Part shown: one piece after another, positions 46,180 to 58,675 of the stretch
Position numbering within the stretch: the first letter of the stretch is position 1
Layout: each line of letters begins with the position of its first letter
Source of the DNA: Paroedura picta
Taxonomy: Eukaryota > Chordata > Lepidosauria > Squamata > Gekkonidae
Length of the DNA: 64,000 nucleotides
Assembly: GCF_049243985.1 (NCBI RefSeq)
Contig: NC_135375.1
Coordinates: 28,768,490-28,832,489, forward strand
Direction: 5' to 3'
The notes under the pieces: generated by a model
Database searches by the model: none
What the model saw: the letters and a program-made list of their open reading frames with translations, nothing else
Told to the model about the DNA's origin: nothing
Position numbers and translations under genes: made by a program

Positions 46180-48650
46180 TTTAAATTCCAATGCAGTAGC
46201 TCTATTCTTCTTGTACAAATCAAAGGTGGGGTCAGTTCTAAGCACTACCTTGTCCTTGTGGAACTGAAACTAATCCTTTTTAATGGATTTTAACCGGCTC
46301 TATTGCATGTATTTCTAGCAGATATGATATAACTGTCTGTGTGCATAACCTTTAACATTGGGGGTTGCATGAATCTTTCTGGGGGAATGTTTTAAAATTC
46401 TGTTTTGTAAGTAACAACTTCCTGAGCCCAGGAGTCTATGCGAGGGGTGGCCCAATTTTGAGCAAACCTTTGTAACTCCCCCCCCATTTGATAATTGTCT
46501 GTCATTCCTTAGGCCCTAGGGGATTTTGATCTGCCTTGTATCCTCTATTGGAGGAGTTGCATTGGAACTTGGAGAAGTTTCCCTTTCTATTGTTGTTTCA
46601 AAAGTTGTTGTTCCAAGATGTCATAGTCGCATTGTATACGGCACTGGTCAGACCACACCTGGAGTACTGTGTGCAGTTCTGGAGGCCTCACTTCAAGAAG
46701 GACGTAGATAAAATTGAAAGGGTACAGAGGAGAGTGACGAAGATGATCTGGGGCCAAGGGACCAAGCCCTATGAAGATAGGTTGAGGGACTTGGGAATGT
46801 TCAGCCTGGAGAAAAGGAGGTTGAGAGGGGACATGATAGCCCTCTTTAAGTATTTGAAAGGTTGTCACTTGGAGGAGGGCAGGATGCTGTTTCCATTGGC
46901 TGCAGAGGACACGCAGTAATGGGTTTAAACTACAAGTACAACGATATAGGCTTGATATCAGGAAAATATTTTTCAGTCAGAGTAGTTCAGCAATTGAATA
47001 GGCTGCCTAAGGAGGTGATGAGCTCCCCCTCACTGGCAGTCTTCAAGTAAAGGTTGGATGCTTTAGGATGCTTAGGGCTGATCCTGCGTAGAGCAGGGGG
47101 TTGGACTAGATGGCCTGTGTGGCCCCTTCCAACTCTATGATTCTAAGAACCCCTTCTATTGTTTGACATATCTAGGTAAGGTGTTCTGCATGTAAAAGGG
47201 AGTACATTCCCGTTGTACATGTGTAGGCATGGCTTTACATTTGTCTCTCGTTTCTACCAAAATATTTTCAAAATGATCACCAAAGAGCTTATCCCCTTGG
47301 AAGAGGTATGCTGTTAATATTTTCAATTGATAATCGGCCTGCCAAGCTTTGAGCCAGAGGAGGTATCTAGACACATTATTAGATGCTAGAGACCTTGCTA
47401 GAAAAATTACTCTATCCATTGTTGTGTCTAGAGAAAAGGAAGCTCCTTTTAAAATTATATTTATTCCTTCAGTCCTTCTTTACTCTGTCTCTGGAGTCAG
47501 TTCTAAGAGCTTTCTACTCCAGGCTAAGATAGCTCTACTCACTACAGATGCAACTCTTATTGCCATGCCTATGGTTTCGTGGGTGTGTCTCTGGGTAGTG
47601 TCAGTTTTTTTATCCATTGCATCTCTCAGAGAGCATTCCCCATCCTCAGAGACTAACCCTTATGACTGTGATGCTGCCACTGGTGCATCAACTAACGGAA
47701 TTTGCAATAATGACTCCCCATATTCTGGAAGGGTATATATATATTTTAATGAATGTGGGGGAATTGCTTATTAACCAAGGGTCTTTTCCACTCCTCTCTT
47801 TTGAAAAAAAGCTCGCATTGGGAAATGCTTTTGAGAAAGATCTACTTTGGGCAAATATTCCCCTTTCCCTGTAGGTCCTAGTATTTTACTTTTTACCTCT
47901 GTCGTTGTTTCAGGAGGTGCAATGTCATTTAATCTAATATACTGAAGGATTTATATAAAACATATTGAAAATCGTCTCCCTTGAAAAAACGATCAGTCTG
48001 CTCTGGAACTGGATTGGCACCACTTTTTCTTCATCCACGAGAAAAGCCGTATCATCCCTGGTTCTGACAGAATCAATGTCTTCCTCATCTGAGGACTCTG
48101 ATCTATTGGGGCTTATTCTGTCCCTCTTTTTGGCTGCTTTAGTTGGCCAGTTATAACAGCTGTCTCCTTGGGCATTAGAAGATCATTTGTTTCTCTTTAT
48201 CATAGGTCTCACTCATTGCTGATCGCAAAAATCTAAAGAAATCTGAAGGTAATTTAACCTGAGTAGTACCTTCTCCCTGGAAACCCCTGTAGCACCTAAA
48301 GGGTTACTTATCTGGTCAGAGGCTTGTGTCTTGGCTGTTGTAAAATGGCTGCCTGAGAGAGGCATAGCCATTTGGGTTGTAGAAGCCGGGACTTTATTCC
48401 TTGGTTTCTTGGCAGGCTGCACAGCTTTTACATGCTCTCTGTCTGTTGCTTGTGGTTAAGACAGCCCGAGACAATATACTGGGTCCACTTGAAGAGAGGA
48501 CTCCTTGGATGGTAGGAAGGGCGCTGGTGACTCTGAGGTAAATCCATTTTTCTCCATTATCAGAAGCCCATGTCCCAGAGCTCCAGTGCTGTCATCAGTT
48601 AAACTACTTCTTTTTTTCTGTTTTTACCATTCTCAGTTGTAGAGGGCCAG
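46180..48650 (-). mobile_element. DIRS-like retroelement fossil (gag-like and start of RT parts)
   Basis: Minus-strand sequence in two blocks resembles DIRS-type tyrosine-recombinase retrotransposons. The block at about 47,150-48,200 resembles the gag-like region, including an LFG-type core and an acidic SESSDEED stretch. The block at about 46,230-46,500 resembles the beginning of the reverse transcriptase region, including W-A-Q-E-V-V. A CR1 insertion separates them. The element is broken many times, lacks its recombinase part and has no recognisable ends, so it is an old relic. Boundaries are approximate. Confidence 0.55.
46595..47153 (+). mobile_element. CR1 LINE, 3' end, inserted in the DIRS-like fossil
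   Basis: The + strand frame reads LYTALVRPHLEYCVQFW, then KIERVQRRVTKMI and LGMFSLEKRRLRGDMI, the well-known end of the CR1 ORF. The nucleotide end 'gttggactagatggcctgtgtggccccttccaactctatgattctaag' is the CR1 3' terminus. A 10-bp direct repeat ttctattgtt brackets it (46,585-46,594 and 47,154-47,163). The frame is open for about 127 codons and then breaks, so it is a modestly old, 5'-truncated copy. Confidence 0.9.
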
Positions 48651-49096
48651 CAGCAGTTAAAGCCCATCGTCTGATAGCTGCCACAGCATTTCATTGTTAC
48701 CGAGTCCTAAAGCTTTGTTGCCAGATGAGTGCTGTGCCATGTAGGTAGTTATCCAGTTGAAAAGAATCTAGACAAACTGTAGATACTTCTGCCTTATGCT
48801 CCCAAAAATGTGGCAGCCAGGCTACTGTCAGAAGCAGGCTGTATTCAGAGTTTATAGAATTGATGTTGTATCGAAAGATATATACTGCTAACCAGGGTGT
48901 GGTTCATACATTAGGCTCTTACCTTTAAGGTCCTCAAGGTAGGTAAAGTAGGTGGTAAGCAGAGACATGTATTTTCAGTGGTTTTGCAAATGCCCTCCAC
49001 CCCTTGGGGATCAGTGTCTGTCTTATTTTCGTTTAGGTACCAGGTTAAAACATTTACTTTCTTCTAGGTTTTTGTGAGGGTTCCATGTTTTTAAGA
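48651..49096. other. Spacer, nothing recognised
   Basis: No gene or repeat is recognised; part may belong to the DIRS-like relic. Confidence 0.4.
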
Positions 49097-50240
49097 GCTA
49101 TGTTTATTTATTATTTAGATTTATATACTGCCACATTTCCTAGGGACCCACAGCAGTTCACAGAATAAAACATTAAAATACAATAAAACCCCCATAAAAC
49201 CCCAATTTACAATAGACAAGCAAGTGGTCAGAAACATATTTCAATAATCTTTCCCATCCCGCCTTGTTCAGACGGCAGCCGAGTCTTCTTCCACTAGGAG
49301 TAAGTGGGTGCAGATCTAAAAGACTCTAATAGACTTTGGGAAGGTGTCCTTGATGGAAGCACTGGCCTGGTCTGCCCTGGCCTCAACCAAATGCCTGGTG
49401 GAACAACTCCGTCTTGCAGGCCCTATGGAAAGCTGACAATTCCAGCAGGGCCCTCAGCTCTTCTGGGAGCTCATTCCACCCGGTTGGGGCCAGGACCGAA
49501 AAGGCCCTGGCCCAAGTCAAAGCCAGGCGAACATCCCGGGGGCCCGGGACAGCCAGTAAATTTCTAACCACAGAGCAGAGGGCCCTGCAGGGGGCATAAG
49601 TAAAGGCAGTCCCACAGGTTAAGTAGCACCCAAGCCGCGTATAGCCTTAAAGGTTCATACCAAACCTTGAACTTGACCCGGAAACAGACTTGTAACCAGT
49701 GCAGATGACGAAGCACCGGCTGAATATGGGCCCTCCAAGATATCCTAGTGAGGACCCTCGTAGCCGCATCTTGTACCAGCTGTAACTTCCGGATCAGAGT
49801 CAAGGGCAAGCCTGCGTAGAGCAAGTTACAGTAGTCTAATCTGGAAGAAATTAAAAGATGCTTGCTCCTGGAGAGAAAAGCTATGGCAAATCTTGACAAC
49901 ATCCTAAAAAGCAGAGACATCACCCTGCTAACAAAAGTGCGTCTAGTCAAGGCTATGGTCTTCTCAGTTGCAATGTATGGCTGCGAAAGTTGGACCATAA
50001 GGAAGGCACGTTGAGGCTTTTGAACTCTGGTGCTGGAGAAGACTCTTGTGAGTCCCTTGGACTGCAAGGTGAACAGACCAGTCAACAGTCTGGAAGTGAC
50101 CGTTGCACGGATCACTGTGGCCAAGTGATCCGAGGACAGGTAGGGTGCTAGTAGCCGGGCTTGGCGAAGATGGAAAAATGCCATCAGGGCTACTTTAGTG
50201 ACCTAAGCCTCCATAGAAATAGACATAGTCTGAGGACACT
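49097..50240 (-). mobile_element. L2-type LINE copy, 3' half, reversed and interrupted
   Basis: Read on +, it runs from the 3' end ('tttattatttagatttatatactgcca') through the ORF end ('aatgcctggtggaacaactccgtcttgcaggcc') to the 'gtagggtgctagtagccgggcttggcg' block. In translation (minus) it has RVLTRISWRAH and HLHWLQVCFRVKFKV. Between 49,845 and 50,088 a piece of BovB in the opposite orientation splits the L2. Confidence 0.85.
49845..50088 (+). mobile_element. Internal BovB fragment inserted in L2
   Basis: The text 'gaaattaaaagatgcttgctcctgg' to 'gtcccttggactgcaaggtgaacagacc' matches 27,972-28,224 of the full-length BovB, with a short internal gap near 50,008. Both the 5' part and the 3' end of BovB are missing. 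The L2 sequence resumes exactly on each side with tctgg repeated (49,840-49,844 and 50,089-50,093). Confidence 0.9.
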
Positions 50241-52181
50241 GTTATGAATATAATTTTAGGCTGCTCAGTGTTTGTTCTATACTGTTTTATTATTGCTTTA
50301 AGTGTCTAGTTAATTTTGTTGAAAGCATATACATTTTTCAGGTAAATAAATAATGCAGAAATTCAGCTGGATAAAATTCTCCTCAATGATATGTATGAGA
50401 ATCTGCAAATGTATATATTTTTTAAAAAGTGGATGCCACACCCTGCATCCAAAAGTTTACTGATCTGCTTTTGCGACTCATTGACTTCGGTGGACTTACA
50501 GATGAGTGTAACACTACTTAAATCTGTCACCAAAACCTGGAAACTCAGGCCATATCCAGAATAAGCTGGGATGTGACAGGAGCAACAATTGGAATACAAC
50601 AATTTTTCTTTTTTAAAGGGCACTGAAGTTGTTTCTCACAGTTGAACCATGGTTCAGTAAGCTGTAGAATACACCCACTCCTTTCCCGCTGCTTGTTGTT
50701 TGATCCTGCAGTCCACTCCCAGTTGATAAGCCATAGAAAACCTACCGGCAATGTTTATCTGGTGTAGTTATAAGAGACAAATGTAAGGCAGTTGTTATTG
50801 TCTAGTATACTCCTGAACCATTATTCGTCGGTATGAGATAACTGTCATGACTCAATGTAGTCAAGTATAATCAAATCAGAAAGGGGAGGGGGGGAATAAC
50901 AGAATAGGATTATGTCCTCCCAAATAAAACTCCACAGCAAGATTCTAAATTCTGCAACTGGCATGCATTATGAAATGTATTTCCTATACAAGTTAATGGG
51001 TGTTGTGGCTGCAGCTGCATGGTTTGGTGCAACATGAACCAACAACAGGTTGCCTTGGGCTATAGAACTCTCTTCCACCCTATGTATCCTAATCTAATTA
51101 GTTACATACCCCTTTCTCTACAATCCATAATTTGCAATTTTACCCAACTGGGTTTACCCTTGCTCTCAAATCAGGGCTGCAAATTTGTGTGTGTTTGTGT
51201 GTTGAGAACAGTTCACAATCGTTTGAGCCTGGACATAATAGCAAATTATCAATGAGAGGAGAAACTATGAGAATACAGGGATCTTCCAAGTTTATTTACC
51301 AACCACTAACTGAATCATTGCTTGGGATCATGTTTAATCCAATTTGCTGTCCACTTTGGATATGGGAAATGCAGAATCCAAACATACGCTGAAGTTTGGA
51401 CATGTTACTAGCTAAACCTAAAACACAAGGTAGATTTATGGGAGCATTTTATGGGAAGGGAGGGAAACAAATGCTCTGTTAGCTGTGTACACATCAATTG
51501 CAAGGCCTCTTATCTCTTCCATGTTATATAGACATTAGTTCTGAAAGAGGTTTGCAGTTAAAGAATACAAATGTATAAAAATTCTGAAAATAGCATTACT
51601 ACCTTAGAATGCTGTAGCTTCCCTTAGCTACTGTACTAATAAATTTTCCTTGTTACGATCACAAAAGTTTTCTATATAAGATTATTTCTCTGAAAATTTA
51701 CTAATTTCCATTATCAGTCTACAACTCCCGAGGTTTCTATAGCTGTTCCATGTGTTGTAAACGAAGTATATTGTTAACATTTTCAGTTTAAAAAGTGCGC
51801 CGGGGAGAGGTCTTTCAGGATACTATGTAATATTTCTTAACAGATCAGTTTACTTTTTTTGTTGGGATTTGCTGCTATTTGCACTCCTAATTGGTACAGA
51901 TTATGTTTCAAGGGACTTTTCTTTGTAGAACAGCACTTCTTAATATGCATTTGAAGAATGCTTTGCCTTTCTGGTGTCACTGTGAGCAACAGAAAAAATG
52001 GCTGTTCTCAGTTTCATAAAGCGCCAAAACTGTTGCCAGTCAAGATATTTGCTGCAGAACATTGTCGTACTGCCACAGAGAAAAAGAGTGTGCATAGGTC
52101 ACCTTCTCTCTGAAACCATTCTCCTCTAAGTTTAGAAAAACCAATGCTAAAAGATCGCCAAAGGGGGAGACTAACGGGGAT
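50241..52181. other. Intergenic stretch, no gene seen
   Basis: AT-rich with short ORFs only; no repeat family recognised. Confidence 0.5.
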
Positions 52182-52545
52182 TTTATTTATTTATTTATTT
52201 AGATTTTTATACTGCCCTTCCTTACAGCCCTGTGTGATTTACATGAAATATCATGGGATAATTACATAGAACATCATGACATAACAACTAGAATATTTCA
52301 ACAGAAACATTGTTCAACAGATACAGTAACTTTAAAGGAACCCTTAGGTACATCAGATTCAGTCGTGTAAGGAGGTGTCGGGGGGGGGAGGGATCAGTGG
52401 GTGTTGTTGGGTCAGTCAGGCTCAAGCAAATGCCTGGTGGAGGAACTCCCTTTTGCAGGCCCTGCGAAATTGTGGGCATTTCGGCAGAGCCCTGATCTCT
52501 TCAGGGAGCTCGTTCCACCAGGTGGGGGCCAGGACAGAGAAATCT
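52182..52545 (-). mobile_element. L2-type LINE relic, 3' end, reversed
   Basis: Read on +, 'tttatttatttatttagatttttatactgcccttcc' is the reversed 3' end, and 'aaatgcctggtggaggaactcccttttgcaggccc' with 'cagggagctcgttccaccaggtgggggccaggac' is the reversed ORF end, as in the 49.4-kb copy. Confidence 0.8.
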
Positions 52546-53112
52546 TCCATGATACATTTGGCAGATTTGTCTACTCTTGAAATCAAATACAAGAGACCCA
52601 GAAATACAGAACTGCATTGCTGATAAAACCACCAACAGCTTTATACTGAACCACTCAAGCATTCATCTCATGCTTCTGAGGCAATATTTTGTAACAGAAA
52701 AGGCAGGCTAAAACAAGAAACAAATACTCAAATCGCTTTTGAATTAACTGACAGCCTCAATGTCCACTGCAAAGAATGGGAATGAAACTCAGTGGCAACA
52801 GAGCAGCTCAAGTTTAGCTATGTGGAATTCAGTGACTGCACACAGTAGTTTTTAATTACCCTTTAAACCTACACAGTATGGCTTCTGCAAATTGAAATGC
52901 AGATCATGTATAAATCAAATTGCTTTATATAATAAGTATGGGAAAAAAGAAACACATGCAAGAAAAAACTGCATACTCTTCAAAGACTTGAGTTGCACAA
53001 TCTCATTGTTTTAAAAAATATATTTTCACTATATTGGAGGAATAGGGCATAATCAAAATACCCGGTCACTAACAATTAATGTAACTCAAGCAGATAAAGC
53101 ACAAATGAGAAC
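52546..53112. other. Intergenic stretch, no gene seen
   Basis: AT-rich, short ORFs only. Confidence 0.5.
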
Positions 53113-53252
53113 AGAAGAAGAAGAAGAATTGGTTCTTATATGCCGTTTTTCTCTACCCAAAGGAGGCTCAAAGCACCTCCCCTTTCGCCTTTCCTTTCCT
53201 CTCCCCACAACAGACACCCTGCGAGGTGGGTGAGGCTGAGAGAACCCCCAGG
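53113..53252 (-). mobile_element. tRNA-derived SINE, 3' half, reversed
   Basis: The (GAA)n start, 'ttggttcttatatgccgtttttctctacccaaaggaggctcaaag' and 'cacaacagacaccctgcgaggtgggtgaggctgagag' match the reversed copy at 43.4 kb. The head is absent. Confidence 0.85.
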
Positions 53253-54035
53253 ATCTACCCTATTATTTTTCTTTAATACATGAGGTCTGCAGCAAAAGAT
53301 ATGGCCGGTTAGTTCAAATTAGTATGTAAGACCTTCTCTTTGACCTAGGTCCACAATTCTGCAGCTTTTAGAAGGGATTACAAACAAGTGACATGCAAGA
53401 GGCAATTTCAGTTTACCGCTGATGAGATCATTCTCTTCACTCATTGAGATTCAGTGTGACAGTGGGCAGAAGACTTGGGTTCAAATCCGTAATCAAGATT
53501 AAAAGGTACAGTTTTGATCTAGAGATCTTAATTCAGGATCAAAAAGAAATTTAATAACAAACATTACTTCTGTGAGATGTGCAACATTACACATTAATCT
53601 ACTTGCTAAAAATTAACTAGAGCAGATGGTTAATACCGGTATCTTTTTTTATAGATCCTTTCAAACACTGAAGGTTTTAGTTACATCCAGTTCACATACA
53701 ATACACTGTGGCATCAAGCCTTTTGCTCTGAGGTCTGTGTGTTTGTTCAAGGTGGACCATATGCTAAATGAGACTGCACTCTTCACCTAGAATTTGAGCA
53801 ATACTAGTTTGCAGAAACAAAATAGGTGAAATGCAGGGCTCTGTTTCTGAAAGCAGTTCAACAACCACATGCTGCACAGAAAACCATCAACCACTCTGAG
53901 ATGCGCGTTTGTCTTAACAGTATGGTAAAGGAAAATGTTGTTACATCTAACATGCTACCAGGACAATAATCCATTTATTTTCCAAAAGAATTAAAAAAAT
54001 CCCAGTGTTCATATTGGGGCATCATGATTGGCTGC
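53253..54035. other. Intergenic stretch, no gene seen
   Basis: Short ORFs only; no repeat recognised. Confidence 0.5.
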
Positions 54036-54440
54036 ATATTTTCTTCCAGACACAATTCAAAGTGGCAGTGTTTACCTTTAAAGCCCTAATTAGTTTGGAA
54101 ATGGAAGGTTTCCTCACATGTTCTCTATCTTGCCAGTAAAGATCCTTATCACAAGCCCTCCTCCTGGTGATCCCACTCAGGGAACTGAGGGAGGTAGCAA
54201 CCAGAAAGAGGGCTTTCTAGGAGGTGGTCCCCTCTTCTTTGGAATTCCTTCTCCTTTGAGGCCCGCTTTGATATATTTCTGTTAGGCATTAGGCTAAAAT
54301 ATTATAATATACCTAGTCTTTTGGTTGATGTTTCAGCCAACCTGTTGTTTAGATCAATCATGGTTTTGATTTTTATCATTTTGCTCTCTATTGTATGTGT
54401 TTATTTTTATCAGTTACATAATTTTTATTTTATTCAGACT
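54036..54440 (+). mobile_element. L2-type LINE relic, ORF end (older subfamily)
   Basis: The blocks 'cacaattcaaagtggcagtgtttacctttaaagccct', 'aagccctcctcctggtgatccc', 'gaggtagcaaccagaaagagggctttct' and 'ggtggtcccctcttctttggaattccttctcctttgaggcccg' match the amniote L2 ORF end in order. The same type lies at 1-250. Confidence 0.65.
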
Positions 54441-54829
54441 TTATTGGCTGTTGACAACAGATTAGGACCCTTTTGTCACTAGTTTGGTGAGTTTTTATTT
54501 TATTGAGTTACTTTCATAGTCTGTATTTTTCTAGAGAGTAGCAGTCCCAACGGCCTTGAGAAAAACTGTCCTGTCCTCTCAATAGATGCTTGGTGGGGTG
54601 TTATTTACCACATTACATCAATTTCATGTCATGAAAAGCGTCATCTGCCTATTTCTACATTTAAGTCACTATTGAAAGGGGAGGGACTATTTTTCTACAG
54701 GCTGTTGGCAAACCTAATGGAGAGGCAGCATACAAATATTTTCAAAAAATTAGATTAAAACTGCCTATTCCACTCGGCCTACAAATATGAACTTTCCTTA
54801 CAGATTACTTAATGCTGTAAAGAAACAGC
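54441..54829. other. Spacer, probably decayed L2 3' UTR
   Basis: The stretch is AT-rich with 'tttttattttattgag' patches and no ORF of note. It may be the rest of the L2 relic. Confidence 0.35.
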
Positions 54830-55092
54830 TGTTTTTTTATATGCCACTTTTTTCTACCAGGAGTCTCAAAGTGGCTTACAATTGCCTTCCTATTCCTCTC
54901 TCCCCAACAGGCACCCTGTGAGATAGGTAGGACTGAGAAAGCCCTGATATTACTACCTGGTCAGAACAGCTCTATCAGTGCTGTGAGAAGGTCAAGGTCA
55001 CCAAGCTGGTAGCATGTGGAGGATGGGGAATTAAATTTGCCTTGCCTGATTAGAAGCCACCACTCTTAACCACTACGCTATGCTGTCTCCAA
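54830..55092 (-). mobile_element. tRNA-derived SINE, nearly full length, reversed, diverged
   Basis: Read on +, 'tatatgccacttttttctaccaggagtctcaaagtggcttacaattgcc', 'caggcaccctgtgagataggtaggactgag', 'ggtcaaggtcaccaagctgg' and 'cactcttaaccactacgc' are reversed tail, body and A-box head. Confidence 0.85.
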
Positions 55093-55305
55093 GCTTATTT
55101 ATAGTGTAGGAGAAGACAGTTTACAGATCTAACAAGTAAGGCACTAAGTATGTGTGTTAGAACCCTAGCATCATTTTTTAAAAAGTCATTTCAGGAGGGA
55201 GTTTCTAAGAATGGAGAAGCTGCAGGGAATGGAGAAAGACTCCCACCAACTATAGTTTTCCATTCTAGCATGTCTTCTCTTAAAAATAATTTTAGAGATG
55301 ATTCA

Positions 55306-55465
55306 GTGACAACCAGCATGGTATGGTGATTAGAATGCCTGAGCAGGAGCTAGAAAATCCAGGCTCAAATACCTGTTCCACCATGGAAACCTACTGGGTG
55401 ATTTTGGGCCAGTCACATACTCTCAGCAGCCTATCCTACCTCATAGGTAGGATTTCTATTATCAT
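55306..55465 (+). mobile_element. MIR-like SINE, 5' part
   Basis: The blocks 'gacaaccagcatggtatggtgattagaatgcc', 'aggctcaaatacctgttcc', 'tgggtgattttgggccagtcacatactctcag' and 'cctatcctacctcatagg' are the tRNA-like head and core of a MIR-type SINE. Confidence 0.7.
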
Positions 55466-56559
55466 GGGAGACATTCATGTGATTGCTGCTGTTACCAACA
55501 GTCAAGGAAGTAATTCCCTTTCCCCCCAACTCCCAAAAGACTGAAGACTGAAAAACAGAATCCATGTGGTTAAGTATTGGATTAGGATATGGAAACATGG
55601 TATATAAATCTGTCAGAACTGACCCATGCAATCCATAATGTGTATAGTACTGCAGTCCCGGGCTTCTAGTAGAATAAGCTCCATTAAACAAAGCAGAATT
55701 TACTTCAGAGTAAGCATGCATTTGATAGTGGTGTGAGGCTGAAATCCTGAGCATTCTAGTTTTAAAATTCACTGAGATACCTCCTAGTAAACAGGTTTAC
55801 AAACTGGCTGCAATTTTCATTTACATCTTAGCACAGTCACATACGCCTATACAGCCAGAGGTTTAACTGTATGGTCTCCCTCCACTACCACCCATTGCCT
55901 CAGCATGAAACACTATTTCTGATGACAAAACAGAGCCTCAGTATCTATAACCAACTACAATGCATCTAGGAACAGGAAATCTAGAAATAACTTTGTTACT
56001 CATAATCTAAGAAATAAAAAGAACAAATCACTAATCTTTACAATGAGGATATACAGGCAAACATACACAAAAGGGGACAATAAGGTGTAAATGATAATAT
56101 GAAAGCAGCCACTCCTTAGAGCAAGGCTCCTGAGCAGAAGGAAGTACTGTGCCAGTCATTCTTGAGTACTGAAAGCTTGCTGTCAGTGGTATGCTGAGTG
56201 TGTACACGGGATTTTTCAAATTTGTAAATTATCAGATTTAGAGATGGAATGCAAAGATTAATCAATCACAATCTTTTTTGCATTTGTACAAAGATGCACA
56301 TAAAATTGCTATTAGAAGAGAAATATGAATTTCTGTTCCCTAATGTACTAATAAAACAAGGGGTTTAATTCTCATTATTCTGTCTCAAGTCTCATTATTT
56401 AAAATAGTTCTAAAATCTGAGGCAACCAGTATTTGGTAGATTTTTCAAACAGATAGCCATATTTAATATTCATTAAAAGGAACTGAGGGTGGTTTAGATA
56501 TTCTGAGAAGAAATCCTATCCAGGGACTGGCCCAACAAGGTGTTGAGGTCATGTTAGAA
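55466..56559. other. Intergenic stretch with palindromic-MITE trace
   Basis: The segment around 55,650-55,760 ('gtagaataagctccattaaacaaagcagaatttacttcagagtaagcatgc') looks like a decayed copy of the short palindromic element named at 10.61 kb. Nothing else is recognised. Confidence 0.35.
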
Positions 56560-56708
56560 TACTGGTCTAGTTGGTATGCAATTGTTATATTGTTACATTG
56601 ATTTTGAGAGTGTTCTATGTAAATGTTTCAAAATGTTTTCTGTAATCCACCCAGAGCCGTAGGGTTATGGTGGTATAAAAATCTAAATAAATAAATTAAA
56701 TAAATAAA
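56560..56708 (+). mobile_element. LINE 3'-end relic with (AAAT)n tail
   Basis: The text 'tctgtaatccacccagagccgtagggttatggtggtataaaaatctaaataaataaatt' is a common sauropsid LINE 3' end of L2-like type. Confidence 0.55.
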
Positions 56709-58379
56709 TGTGCCCTCCACTCATGTTTTGGGACTAATGTCCATAAGAGCAGTGGACAGTTTCTGATGTTCTCCTCACGTCCCCCCTCAGTAGATCTGTT
56801 AAAGTGTATTTCTCTTTTGTTGTACAAACACTTTTGCTTCCTTGTGAAAGACTGGAAGTGCAATCCAAAACAAAATTACACTGCTCTCAATCTATTGAAG
56901 CCAGTGGGTTTACAAGGGTACAATTGCCTAAGTAACAGAACTAATAGTACTAAGTGTTTTCAATCTATATCTCTGAATTCAAGTTTTTTAAAAGGATCAT
57001 ATTTCAGGGCTTATTTGTTAAAAACATTAGAAACATTGTAAAATATTTACTGTGTAAATAGTAAAGCTTTGTAAAATTCTTATTAAGTGAAATGGTTGCT
57101 CCTACATTTCATTATTTATGATTTGTTAATATTACAGACAATCTATTAGTAATGATGGAAAAGAACACTGTTCATTGACTTCAGCTCAGAAGATGATGCA
57201 CCATTAATACAGACAGACTATTCATGTTGCCATACAAATATTTTTATTTTGGAGTTCAACCTGCAAGCTAATACAACCTCATTTCATGTTTATTCCAATG
57301 ACCACTCACAGATGTAAAAAAGGAAAAGGTAAGTCTGGTGAAGGGCTTACTAACAAAAAGCACATCATAGTAAAAGGCTATCTGGCTATTGATAGACTGA
57401 AGCAAGAAGAAATCCTTTCCCTTGAACCAAAGAATTCTAGCAGTTATAGCTACCTTACTATACCTTCTAGCAATTACAGTTTACTACACATTCATTATAA
57501 AGATAGGGATACAGCACACAATGTTGAGGCACTAGATGCTGCCAATATCATTAACTGGGAAGGATTTGCTTGCAGCTTCAAAACTGGAATCATAGAAGGA
57601 AACTCTTGTAAGGCCCAATACTGGCTTTTATATTTACCAGTTATCAAATATTTTTCTCCTGCTGAATATTCTTTTATCCCCTTCCTGTGGAGATTCTGTG
57701 CTTTGAGTCAGACTAGAAGGAAAGGAGAATTAGAAAAAGCAGAAACAAGCAACATTTTACCACACATATCCTAATAGAAGTGTAATACAGAATGGGTAAT
57801 TAACGGTATCATAAAACCCAGAAAAATTGGGCTTGCTGGTTTCTGTGATGTTGTGATATGAGATCTTGTGGACAAGAGTATTTAGCTATCTAAACTACTC
57901 TCTATGTTTGTGAGTGATCAGTTGTTTCCAACAACCAGGAGCGGCAAAACACTCTATATGATATTTTATCTGCTCTAACTTCTGTTGGTGAAAGGTATTC
58001 AAGTATACAATGTTCGTGGGGCTCTCCATCAGGCCAAGTATTAAAGTTGCCATTTCCTAACTATTGACAGAACCAGCTCACTGACACCTCCAAATACTTC
58101 TGAGCCACCTGACTGCCAAGAGATGAAAGATGAATACCTTTCCAGACTGCTTAATGAAGAGTTTGATCAGTTACTTATGTTCTTTCAAGCCTGTGTTGGC
58201 ACATGATCATGAGCAAAATTTATTCACAAGACATACACATGCATCTAGAATTCCCAATAAATTGGGGAGGGCAGAGGGTGAAAGTGTAAAATGATCCTAG
58301 GAATGAAGGCAGGACCAGCAAAGCATTTAGTTTGGTAATCTCTGAAGGACAGCAAGTTAAACTGTAACAAACGGTTTAG
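56709..58379. other. Intergenic stretch with one 162-codon ORF
   Basis: The + ORF at 57,286-57,774 has no recognisable domain, signal or paralogue here, and no splice or promoter context supports it. A palindromic-MITE trace lies near 56,860-56,940. Otherwise nothing is recognised. Confidence 0.4.
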
Positions 58380-58675
58380 GAAAGAAGTCTGGAGCTAATT
58401 GTTAGGGATTGTATACTGTACCACTGGGTATACTTTGTACTGTCAGTTGCTGTAAGTAGGTTCCTGTTCTGTATTTTTTGCATTATTCAATGTGTCTTGT
58501 TAATGCATGCTTTGCTTTGCCTCTGTTTTCAGATCTCTAGTTGGCTCCAGATGTCTACAAGTCAAATCTTATTGCACTGCATTTTGGATGTCCTATCTGA
58601 TTGATTGTATTGACTGACCTGTGTAATCTGCCTTGAGGCTCAGTGAAAAAAGCAGAATTAAAAACAATAAATAAA
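58380..58675 (+). mobile_element. Unassigned retroelement 3' end
   Basis: The text 'ctgcattttggatgtcctatctgattgattgtattgactgacctgtgtaatctgccttgaggctcagtgaaaaaagcagaattaaaaac' followed by 'aataaataaaatc' has the form of a non-LTR 3' end with a 'cgccttgag'-type hairpin. The family is not known to me. Confidence 0.4.

Noticed and set aside
46612-46919. Host gene exon (open frame of about 100 codons with conserved blocks)
   Set aside because: The blocks are the CR1 ORF end and the sequence goes on to the CR1 3' terminus.
57286-57774. 162-codon + ORF as a possible gene
   Set aside because: No domain, no promoter or splice context, AT-rich flanks; an ORF of this length is expected by chance in 64 kb.
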